A stretch of DNA of 64,000 nucleotides. Source: Diplonema papillatum. Its lineage: Eukaryota; Euglenozoa; Diplonemea; Diplonemida; Diplonemidae. The stretch lies in contig JAPJBO010000259.1 in assembly GCA_030068145.1 (NCBI GenBank), forward strand, positions 186,001-250,000, given 5' to 3'. Below the pieces are notes generated by a model that worked only from the letters and a program-made list of their open reading frames with translations, was not told where the DNA came from and made no database searches. This document shows, one piece after another, positions 35,601 to 46,200 of the stretch (positions are counted from its first letter, which is position 1; every line of letters starts with the position of its first letter). The position numbers and the translations under genes are program-made.

Positions 35601-38600
35601 ACCATCGCGATGAAATGTTGCATGATGATAAACCATACGAGGCATTTGTCCGATCCTTTTGGAACTGTTGATAAAACCGTTTTCTACCTTAACTATCACC
35701 TGACTTGAACTAACGTGGGCATGGCAAGACTCCGGGCAACGCCCGTAGAGATGGAACTGCGCATGATGATAAACCATACGAGGCATTTGTCCGATCCTTT
35801 TGGAATTGTTGATAAGACCGTTTTCTACCTTAACTATCACCTGACTTGCACCTGAATTAACGGGGGAGCATGACAAGACTCCGGACAACGGCCATGGAGA
35901 TAAAATTGTGCATGATGATAAACCATACGAGGCATTTGTCCGATCCTTTGGAGCTGTTGATAAAACCGTTTTCTACCTTAATTATACCTGACTTGAACTA
36001 ACGAGAGACTTCAACGACCACAGAGATGGAATTGTGCATGATGATAAACCATACGAGGCATTTGTCCGATCCTTTGGAATTGTTGATAAAACCGTTTTCT
36101 ACCTTAACTATACCTGATTTGAACTAACGAGAGACTTCGCACAACGACCATAGAGATGGGATTGAGCATGATGATAAACCATACGAGGCATTTGTCCGAT
36201 CCTTCGGAATTGATGATAAAACCGTTTTCTACCTTAACTATACCTGATTTGAACTAACGAGAGACTTCGCACAACGACCATAGAGATGGAATTGAGCATG
36301 ATGATAAACCATACGAGGCATTTGTCCGATCCTTTGGAACTGTTGATAAGACCGTTTTCTACCTTACCTATCACCTGACTTGGACGAACGCGGGAACATG
36401 GCTGGGCTCCAGGAAGTGCAGTGAAGCATTTTTCGAAGAGGTGGAACCAGCCTCTTTTAACCTCCAAAACACACAGTGCGATGAGCCGGGTCAGATACCT
36501 TTCACCAACGACATGAAGATGCTCATTCTCGCCGAAGACAACATGGTATGCGCCTTTGCTGCCGCCTTTCCGCTTCACTCGGGGCTTTATTGCGATAGCC
36601 AGTAACCACCTCCTTAGTGAGCATACTTGTTACAGCTAACAAGGAACGTTGGCAGCGGTTTAACACAACCTGAACGCGCACAGGTCAAATCGCACAAACA
36701 GAACCAATTGCGTTTGGCATTATCAGGGGCTGCACACGTGCACACAAACAAAAGTCGCAGAATTCTGCAGAAACTATACGATTTTTGGAGCGCATGGTAA
36801 GGTGAGGGGACAGTGCGCGTAACCCCCGGAGTTTCTAGTAAGCTGCCAATCTAATCAAGTGAGCTGTCACTCTAAAACCCGGAGTTTCAAACAAGCTATC
36901 ACCTGTTAGCTCAGCAGTCTCAAACTGAGCGACTCGTGCTAGCAAGGAGTTAACCAACATGGCTCGTCGAGGAAATACGGGACTCTCACCGGTTCAGGCT
37001 TGCTTGGGCTCTGCCCTGTTCACTCGCCGTTACTAGGAGCATCGCTGTTGCTTTCTTTTCTAGCGTTTATTTTTTCCTGTGCTGAGTGACATGCTTAAGT
37101 TTAGCGCGTAGATCTTCAACGGCTGAAGTCGGTGAGAGTTTCATTCGAACGACCTGTTTTTCGAGAAAAAAAAGCAGTCCATGCCTTTGAAGTGTGCACC
37201 TCACACTCTGAAAACCGGGAGTTTCAAGCAAGCTATCATTTATAAACTCTCGGAGTTTCAACTGAGCTGTCACACCAAAGTCCTGGGGTTTCAAGCAAGC
37301 TATCACTCTAAAAACTAAAGACTAACCCCCCCCCCCCCCCCCGGAAGTTACAATGAAGGCTTAGACCGGTACGGGCTACATGGCAACCCCTGCTCAACAT
37401 GTAGAACGTGGGGGGCCCTTGATTCATTACGGGTGTGGTCGTGGTGTCGGTCGCAATAGTCGCTTTGCTAGCCAAAGAGAGAGATAGAGAGAAAAAGAGC
37501 GCCAGAGAGAAAAGAAAAGATAACGTTATCTTCCGGAAAAGAAGGGTTACGCGAACCCCCGAAAAAATAATTACCCAAAAAATAAAATAAAAAAAAAATA
37601 AAAACACAAACCGACGGTGACCCCCAAAACCTTTTTCAACCTTTCCAATTCCCTTCAAGCTAAACCATTATACAACGACCCCCCCCCCCCCCCCCCCCCC
37701 GGAATTTTAAGCGAACTTTAACTCTTAACCCCCGGAGTTTCAAGCCAGGAGTTTCAGGACGAGCCAACACTCTAAATATCAAAGACCAAACCCCCGGAAT
37801 ATTAAGACCCGGCGTTTCATGCTCCACAAACCCACACGCAGACCTTTTCCGCGGCTCTGCTGGAGCGGTTGCAGAACGGGGCGAACATGATCGTGACGAC
37901 GCCGAGCACGAAGGAAGAGCTGATCGCCCGGTTCGGCAACTCTACGGCGGAGAACATCCAGAAGCTGGTGGACGCGGAGGTGAAGGTTGGGTACGGCTTC
38001 GACCCGACGATCGGCGCGACGTACGAGGGCCTGATCGACATGCAGTTCGACGCGATTGTGGCCAACTACCCGAAGGCGCCTCTTCCGGGCGGCGGCCACA
38101 CGCCGGACGCGGAGGCGAACAAAAACTACCTCCGGAAGATCATGAAGCACACCCCTGCGATCCTCGCTTCGCGGGGCAAAGTGTACATCTCGCAGCTCAC
38201 TGGCGCCGGGTACAACGACTGGGACGTCCCGAAAACGGCGCTGCGCGCAGACACCGGGCTGCGGCTGATCGACAAGTTCCCCATGCGCACCGACGAATTC
38301 CCGGGCTACGTGCCGGAGTTCGCGTCGTACGACGACGCCGCCCCCTACCGCAATGCCAGCTGGTACCTCTTCGGCCGGAAGAAGAAGTACGAGATGTTCG
38401 ACAAACACGGAGAGAGAGACGTCGAGCTGGAGATGGTCAGGCAGTCGAACAGACGGGCCAGGAGTGAGTCGTCGGAGCCGGCGAAGAAAAAGAAGCAGAA
38501 GGATGACAAAGACAAGGACAAGGAGAAAGAGAAGGAGAAGAGCAAAGATCGGGACAAGGAGGCGGACCGGGAGAAGGACAGAGACAAGGGGTCGTCTCGC

Positions 38601-38741
38601 AAGCGGGAGCGGTCGCGGGAAAAGGACCACGACAGGAGGGACCGCGACAGGGACAGAGACAGAGACAAGGACAGGGACAGAGACAGAGACAGGGACAGGC
38701 GGGACCGGGACCGCCGCGACAGGCGCGATCGAAGACGGTGA
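29646..38741 (+). CDS. Four-RRM protein fused to a BMT5-like (DUF2431) domain with an Arg/Asp-rich tail
   Basis: Exons are 29646-30713, 31432-31826, 32239-32350, 32838-33323, 36417-36545 and 37842-38741. Phases match at every junction, giving 1029 aa. Residues 1-180 are Pro/Met/Gly-rich with imperfect GMPPGMPQAMPP repeats. RRM-like folds lie at about 184-258, 268-345 (CVWVGL, HAIVAFT), 376-457 (KLVFRYS, KMAFVTM) and 473-535 (SLCLHYPS, RFIIIDFQE, split over exons 2-4). Residues 536-690 are a linker with a possible further fold. Residues 718-910 match the 25S rRNA uridine-N3 methyltransferase (BMT5-like, DUF2431) Rossmann fold: MKMLILAEDN for motif I, FDAIVANYPK (799-808) for the central motif, then KVYISQLTG and FPGY. 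Motif I lacks the family's glycines (GEGD becomes AEDN), so methyltransferase activity is doubtful. Residues 935-1029 are RD/RE/K-rich, typical of nuclear RNA-processing proteins. The exon 5 acceptor (AAG at 36416) is chosen for phase and is the weakest junction. Confidence 0.8.
31040..31250 (+). repeat. R1 hairpin repeat copies in intron 1 of the RRM-BMT5 gene
   Basis: Two terminal hairpins of the R1 family: AGGCAG-ACCGTA-CTGCCT near 31066 and AGGCAG-TGCT-CTGCCT at 31219-31234. The second is followed by the usual AAACATTAAACTAAG. Confidence 0.65.
32615..32725 (+). repeat. Dispersed repeat family G, copy 1
   Basis: TTGCGATAACCAGTAACC, then GTTACAGCTAA and GGAACGTTGGCAGCGG, ending CAGGTCAAATCGCACAAAC. 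A second copy lies at 36590-36695, in another intron of the same gene. Identity looks above 85% by eye. Confidence 0.75.
33433..33690 (+). repeat. Dispersed ~250 bp repeat F, copy 1
   Basis: Nearly identical to 51838-52085 (shared TCCTGGTCCAGGAACGTGAC, GCTTGCAAAGCTTGAGTCGG and TTGATGCTTTAGTTTGGGAA). A diverged copy in the opposite orientation is at about 27510-27610 in the phosphatase intron. Confidence 0.85.
34055..36412 (+). repeat. Tandem array inside intron 4 of the RRM-BMT5 gene, 17 copies
   Basis: The string AACCATACGAGGCATTTGTC occurs 17 times between about 34127 and 36305. Spacings alternate between about 126-130 (short unit, with AACGAGAGACTTCAACGACC) and about 145-152 (long unit, with GGGGGAGCATGACAAGACTCC or GCGGAAGCATGACAAGACACC). 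The last partial unit runs up to the splice acceptor of exon 5, and the exon begins within a few bases of a unit-like CCAGGAA string. Minus-strand ORFs through the array are repeat by-products. Confidence 0.93.
37310..37705 (+). repeat. Poly-C runs in intron 5 of the RRM-BMT5 gene
   Basis: C runs of about 16 (37326-37341) and about 20 (37680-37700) flank a copy of repeat family D. Similar long C or G runs occur at about 26469, 47297, 58994, 61861 and 63312, always outside confirmed exons. Confidence 0.8.
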
Positions 38742-40213
38742 TCGGGACAAGGACGCGGACCGGGTGCTTCTTCCTCCAGCCGCGACTCATTTTATTTTTT
38801 TGCTGCTCAACAGAAACGTGCACAGGCGTGTTGTTAGGAATGCTGCTCATGCGACAAAAGCAAAGGCCGCAGCTTCCCGGACTAGTTCAGCAAAGCAAAA
38901 AAAAAAAAAAAAAAAGCGCCCCTTTCTTGGCCTGAACCGATTCGTATCACCGCTGAGCCCTTTGTTCAGCATTGCTCTCTCTCCCCTCTCTCTCTCTCTC
39001 TCTCTCTTTCTTTCTCGTGCTTCTCGCCGCGCGGTACAAGAATGCTCGCATTTCCATTGGAGTCGCGTAATACGGCCCGGCCAGTGCATGACTATGCGAG
39101 TCAACCTTTTAGTCGCAGGCCAACATGAACGGAAGGCAGTATCGACATATTGTCAGCTTCAGGGCTACCAATCTCGCGAGTTTTTCCTGCACCGTTTTAT
39201 GAAAGCTAGAGAGACGTTGCGCAGCGTGTTTCGGGGGTTCAGAACTCTGACAATGAAACAGGGAACAATAAATGGAAAGTCGATCAGCACGCACACACAA
39301 ACCGGAGCGCCTGTCTTCATCCCGACGACCAAAACGGCTCAACAATGGCACCTTATCTGCGTGCGACCACAGCCTTCAACAACACATTGCGAACAACAGA
39401 AAAGGGGGACTCCGTATTGTAGTCTTACACTCTAAAACGTCCGCTTGTCGGGAGTCTCTCAGGAGTTGCATGCGAACGGTTTCACGTTGACAAGACGACA
39501 GAGGAGAACCTCTAAACCACAATAAACGCTAGAAGAAGAGGCTCGGCCAACCGCTACAGGCCAAACCTCAGTCGCTGTGTAGTCGCTGTCTCGTAGGTGT
39601 GCGTCCAGCGGTGCCAAGCCCCAAGGTGCGCTATGCCTCAAGCAACTCCCGCCGGTGGAGAAAACCTGCCCGGAGAAAGAGAGAGCTTCGGGTGAGCTAC
39701 TTTGACACGTGCTGTCGTTGGTGCAGGGGATTAGCTTCTGTATCCACAACATTCGGGCTGTCAGTCCAACTTTGGAAAAGCCGGGGGGGAAAAAGAAGAA
39801 ACGGCACTACACCACCACCCAGGCCCCCGGCAGAGGTGGCCACTGTGCAATCCGAGGCACTCAGGGCCCAGCATTGTCGTGAAGATACGTCGTGTCGCGC
39901 TGTGTTGAGCCCATTCCTGAGTGAGGACGGAAAAAGCCGGAGACCAAGCTATTGCCCTGGTTGGATGGGGAAGAAAAAACCTCTACAGGGGCCTCCACAG
40001 GTCCGCGAAACCAACACTGATACCTCATAAGGGACAACGAAAAAGAAGAGAAAACACACAAAACAAAAAAAGAGAGGAACGCTTACCCTGCATCGCCGCT
40101 GCGCTGGAAGTCCCGTCTCCCATCTCCCCCCAACTCCACCACCCCCTGAATTCCTTCGCAGACGGACGCCCGCTGGCGAACACGATGCTGATTGGCTGAG
40201 CTCGGGAACAGGA
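38742..40213. other. Intergenic region between the RRM-BMT5 and PH/coiled-coil genes
   Basis: Contains an A run (about 38895-38914) and a CT microsatellite (about 38982-39016). No supported ORF: the candidate at 39599-40030 has no family resemblance and part of it is repeat sequence (39565-39650 resembles repeat F). Confidence 0.45.
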
Positions 40214-43200
40214 ATGACGAGCAACGACGTGCAAGCCACGACCCTCCATCTCCTCGAGCACGCCACTCGGCTGGCCAACCGGTCCATGTCACCGTCGTCG
40301 CCGGGGCCGCCGTCCGGGGACAGCTCTCTGCTGACGATCAAGGAAGGCGCGACGCCGCCGCCGCCGGCGGCCGCAGCACCTTCGCCGTCCATATCGCGCC
40401 CGGTATGCCTCTCCGAGTCGGATGCAGAGCCTGGAGTTGCTCGGCTTCACTTGTCGTGGAATTCTGCCGAAACATTTTGTTGTTTTGATAAGCGTGTTGA
40501 TCGCAGCGCGTTTTCACTGCATTTCAGTCAGTATCTTGGTTCTGGAGCACAAGAATACCAACATCAGAAGGTACCCACCGATCCTCTTCCCACGTGCAAC
40601 CACCGCTCATTGAACCATTCGAGCGAAGGTCACTGGAAACTCTAGCTACCCCAGATTCTCATGCGAGTTTTGGCGCTTTTTTGCGTTTGTGCGCACTAGC
40701 GGAACTCACCTGCTTTGGTAAGTTTCATGGGTGTGATCCAGCACCAGGGACAAACCCAGCACAAACTGGGGAAACCTCTCGGGTGAGGTAGCGAATTTAA
40801 TTTGGGTAACGATCAATGTTTGCTGCTGTGAAGAGATGCGTTACGAAACCTTTCCAAGGAGCACCAGGTTTCCCGTTTGGAGTCGTAACACTCTCGAGTT
40901 TGACCCACCGATTCCCCAGAAGGCTGTTCTGTGCGCAGGACAACCTCCCAAGGGTTAATGAACACAATGGGTGGACAGAACACACCCCGAGTTGCAATAC
41001 ACCCGGTTTCCCGGTTTCAGAAACCGGGGTTTTCCGGTTTCGGGTTTTCAAAAAAGTAAAAATAATTTGTAAATTATGATTTCAAGTGGCCCCTGTACTG
41101 TACAGTACTGCAGTTACGTGGCGCGTCACGGTGTGTCACTGCAATTCGAAGCTTTTCACTTACCATCTCCGTAGTTTGATTGACGTGCACACCACCACCG
41201 CAACCTTATATCTCACCACCCCCCTCCGGCCCCTTGTTTGCGTGCGCGGGGCGCGACGGTTCCAGGCACTCAGACACCCACAGGCACCGCAGTGCCCCCA
41301 CACCGGGGTTTTGGCTGAAACTGGCTTTTTTGCTCGGTCGGCACAAAGAGCTAAAGTCCCCTGAAAACACGCTTTTGTTGACAAAAAAAAAAAAACAATT
41401 CGAAACAGTCTAATATAAATGCACCAATCGCCCCCACGCAGGTTTCCGAAGCCCCCGCGAGGAGTCTGCGGGACAGCTCCGCCAGCGGGTCCGTCGAGGC
41501 GCGCCTGCCGGCGCTCTTCGACATGCTCGAAAAGTGGGGCACCGAGCGGGCTCCCTCCGAGCAGCAGCAGCAGCAGCAGCCAGATCTGAGCCCCGTTGCC
41601 GGTGCGGCGTCACCGGCGGGTTCGGGGGAGACGGAGGCGGCTGAGGGGGGCAGCCTTCAACCGGAGACGCAGCCGTGTCGAACCAATGCGGTTTGCCGAG
41701 AGCAAACCCAAACCCCGGTCGACACGGCCTCACCGCCCGCGTCGGATCGAGGAAGCGGGCCGGGGCAAGCGCGCGCCAGCAACGCGGATTCAACTGGACG
41801 CGAAGGAGGCTCCGCGGCCAGTTCGCACGTCGACGGCTCACCGCCGCCGCCTTGCACACCGTCCCCGCACCGCCGGCAGCCCGCCCACGCGCCCAGCGTC
41901 GACTCAACGACGCCGTCGACAGAACGGACGCCGCCGCAGGCGAGTAGGAAAGCCACCGCCAACGGTGCCGCCCGAGAGGGCCAAGACTCGTCCAGCCCTT
42001 CGCCCGCGTCCGCCGCCGGCAGCCCGCCGGCGCACACCCTGTCTTCGGGCCGCTACCCTGCGAGCCACGGCGCGGCGGGCAGTGTCCCGGCCGCGGAGCG
42101 CACGGGGCCGGAGGGATCGCGGGAGGCGGTGAGCCTCAACACGCACGCGTGCCTCGCGTCGGCGGAACGGCTCCTGCGCCAGATCGAAGCCTCCGCGTCG
42201 CCTTCCTCCGCCCGGCCGGCATCCCTCCCGCAAGGGGAAGGAGGTGGGTCGCCGCTGGGTGAGCCTGCGTGCCGGTACACGTCGTTCAACAAGGAAGCGG
42301 CGGAGACCGAGGCGAGGCGGTGCCAGGAGGAGGAGCGACTGCAGCGCTCGTCGCAGAAGGCCAGCGCCGCACAAGAGACCGGCGGCCGCGCGGCGTCGAG
42401 GAGCCTGCGGGAGCAGCTGGCCTTCCACCAGAAGGAGCTGACCCGCCTCGAGGACGCCCGCCGCTCATCCCTCGAAGAGCAGCGGGCGAGGAGCCTGGGG
42501 TCCTCCAGGTCCAGATCCGAACGCGAAGGCTGCCCGCTGGCGGCGCCCGGGACTTTCCCGTCGGCGGCCGCGGGCTGGGACAAACGGGAACAAAACGCTT
42601 CCCGAAGTTCTCCCGGCGCGTGCGAACCGGAAGAGACCCCGAAAACCACCCGCGACCTGTACCTCCAGGCCCTCAACGACTGCGCGGGCGTTGGCGCCGG
42701 GGGGGGACCCGACCTTTCGGCGACGTTTCCCCAGCAGCAGCAGCGGCAGCAGCAGCCGTCGTGCCTCGTACCGTTCCCGACGCGCGAATCCGAGCTGCGG
42801 GCCCTCGCGCAGGCGCACAAGGCGCTGTTCCCGGCCGCCGGCGACCGCACGAAAGACGCGCGCTCGGCGTCGGTGGGCGAAAACCCGGCGGCGAAGGCAA
42901 ACCGGTCCTCCGGGACGGAGCGAAGACAGTCTCCGACGTCGGCGGAAACCGTGGCCTGCAAAAAGGCAGGGCGCAGCAGGTCTCCCACGACGGAGGGAAG
43001 CTGGTCTTCCAGGACAGAGCAGCCCCGGTCTCTTACGACGGAGCAAACCCGGTCTCCCACGAAAGAGGAAACCCGGTCCTCCGAGACAGAGCAAAACCGG
43101 TCTCCTAGTACGGAGCAAAACATGTCTAGGACGGAGCAAAACCGGTCTCCTAGGAGGGAGCAAAACATGTCTAGAACAGAGCAAAACCGGTCTCCTCGGA

Positions 43201-46200
43201 CAGAGCAAAACCAGTCGGCGGAACAAAACGTGTCTAGGACGCAGCAAACCCAGTCTCCCAAGACCGAGCAAAGCCGGTCTCCTAGGACGGAGGTAAACCG
43301 GTCCCCCAGGACAGAGCAAAGCCGGTCTTCCAGGACGGATGAGCACCGGTCACCCCGCGACGCGAAGCAGCGCCGCGCGGGCGGCGACGGCGGCGACCCC
43401 GATTCCCCTTGGCAGGCAGACGGCCGACGACACGCCGCGCGGAAAGGCGTCGGAGGGGCGTCTCCGGAGCACAGCGGGGAGGCGCGAAGGCAAGGCCCCG
43501 CGTGCCAAAAGCAGGACGAGGCCGGGGAGAGGTGTCATCAAAACCCGGCGGCCCCGCTCCGCGGCGATGATCACGGCAGCCAGAGCAACCCGTCCCGCGT
43601 GCAGTCCAGCGGCCAAGCAACCAAGCCCGCCCGGCCGGGGCAAACGGGATCCCCAACCCGAGCGCACAGCGCGAAGCCGCCTGGGTCCACCGATCAAAAC
43701 CCGGCCGCCCCGCTCCGTGGCGATGATCACGGCAGCCAGGGCAACCCGTCCCGCATGCAGTCCAGCGGCCAAGCAACCAAGCCCGCCGCCCGGCCGGGGC
43801 AAACGGCATCCCCAACCCGGTCGCACAGTGCGAAGCCGCCCGGGTCCGCCGGCGGCCGCCGCACCGCGTCGTCGCGCCCCCGCCGAGCGTCGAACACTTC
43901 CTCCCCCTCCGATTCCCCGTCCCCCCCGCGCGCCTCCCCTCGCCCGGCGGCCGCAGGGCAGCCAGTCGGGACCCGCGGGGGCGGGTCCTACCAGTCGCTG
44001 CATAGCACCGGCACCGCGATGCCCCCCGCCAAGCAGGCCCGCAGTCCCTCGAAGCCCGCGGGCGATGCGGCCAGGCGGCCCGTTGCCAGCGAAGCGGCGA
44101 GGGAGCACCTCGAGCAGCTCCGGGGCACCACGACCGAGCGGCACAAGCAGGAGACGGCGTCCCTGAGCAAGAAGATGATCGCCGCCGCCGACGCCCTGCA
44201 CGCCCAACGCGCACTGCTTCGCAGAATCCAGGTGCGTTTTTAGTACAATCATTGCCATGTGGGGCCTGTTCGTTTATTACGTGCGTTTTTGGTGAAACAG
44301 AATCAAACCCTATCAAATAACGAGCACAGAGCCCCCGTGTGCCCTCTTAATGTCCCAAATACTCTCCAATCTTGCACAGCAGGTGCAAACTTGCCCATTT
44401 TTTGTGAGTTTTCGTGAGAAATCGAGTGTTTCACACTATCACCATACTATGAGCCTGCTTTCCATTCTACTACCGAGGGGCCGCCGGTAGCAAACCACAA
44501 AAAACTACACACAGTCAAATCTACAAGAGAAATACACATTTTCCAGTTGTTTGGTTTCCCCCCCCTTGCGCACCTGATCTGAACCTATATTCGTCCCCAA
44601 TCGCCGACCAAACGAGCTTTCGCTCTGCTGCTTCGGACTAGCCACATAATCAAGTCGGACACCCGGCACGCACACCACTCATTAACTGGCTCTTTGAGAG
44701 CATCCAGAACCCCGCGTAAACCCACGTTTCTACGTCAGGGTCAAAGAAGTAACCCCAGGCAGCGTACTACATGCAACTTGCCAAAGCAAGCGAGTTCCGC
44801 TAGTGCGCACAGATAAAAGAAAGCGTCCCGGATATCCAAGCGAACTTTTTCACTACCAATCACCACAGGCTGAAGTCGAAACCGTAGCGAAGACCATGGA
44901 GCCAGAAAGCACCGTCGAAACCGACTGTCAGGTAGCAACCCTGAGAGCCCAGAAGGACGAAGTGCATCGTCAGTATGCAAACCCCCCGACCTGTATTTCC
45001 TCCGTTGTCGTTCTGCTTCGTTGCGTCGGTGTTGGAATTTCTACGTTTCGGACCGAGTTAATCATACCCACCCGCCGATGCGAGGTGAAGTCAAAGCAAA
45101 GAGCCAGAAAATGAAATGAGAGCGCGCCCTTAATTAGACGAAATAAACAGCAAATGAACCACGAAGGCCCGCGCCTACTGTCCCAATAGTATATGCTACA
45201 AAGGAACCCATTCGGCAAAGGTCACCAGACTTTAAAATCCTGGGTTTTCAAGCGAAACATTCGCTTGAAGGCTGACTGAGGGCATTTTTTGTTGAACGCT
45301 TACGCCCGCCACTAAACCCAGATCTGCCTGTGTTTCGTGTGGACTCCAGCACATTTACCTCCCTTGGAGATTTGGAATACGGTGCGATATTGGCATGCCG
45401 ACGAGTACCACACTATTGTACCATTGTACCACGACGTAGTACCACCACGGTACTGCAGGGTACTCTGTAGGTAGTATGTATACCCCCATACTACGTATGT
45501 GTGTATACCACCACCAATACCATGCTGCTGAGGACCTCGGGATGGGTACACATCCACACCAGGTCGTGGCATTTCGCAACTGGCAGTCTCCTCAAGTATT
45601 TCCTACAAAGCAGGTGCTTGTACGAAAAAGTGTGTCAACCAGGGTGCAGCTGGACCGAACACACACCTTCACTTAGGTACAAGCACGGTCTGACCCTGCA
45701 GGTCAAGCAGAGACAGGCCCAGCGCCTCAGGTTAGCGAAGAGCACGACTAAGAGGAGAGAGGAGCTGGACCGAGAGGTGGCCGACGCCACCCGCGGCCTG
45801 GTCAACGGGCAGAAGATCCTGCCTAGCCTCCGGCGCCGGTGCGCGGAGTGCGAAGAGCGGGTGCGGGGCCTCAAAGGCGAAGCTGCGCCGCACGTGAAGA
45901 ACGCGCAGCAGCTCGACGCGTGCCAGCAGAAGCTGGCGTGGCTGGCCAGCGCGTTCTCGGTAGAAACGTCGATCGCGGACCTGTCCGTTCGGAACCAGCA
46001 GGCCGCAGACGCGTTCAAAGACGAGCGTGACAGGCTGGTGGAGAACATCAAGCAGCTCGAACAGCTGCAGGCCGACCTGCAAAACGCGAAGCTGTCCGAC
46101 GTCGTGGCCCACCAAGCGAAGGACTTGATGAGCCTCCGCCAAGAAGCCCGGTTGGACTCCACCGAGCTGCGCTGCCGCCAAGCCGCCGAAATCACGTGGC

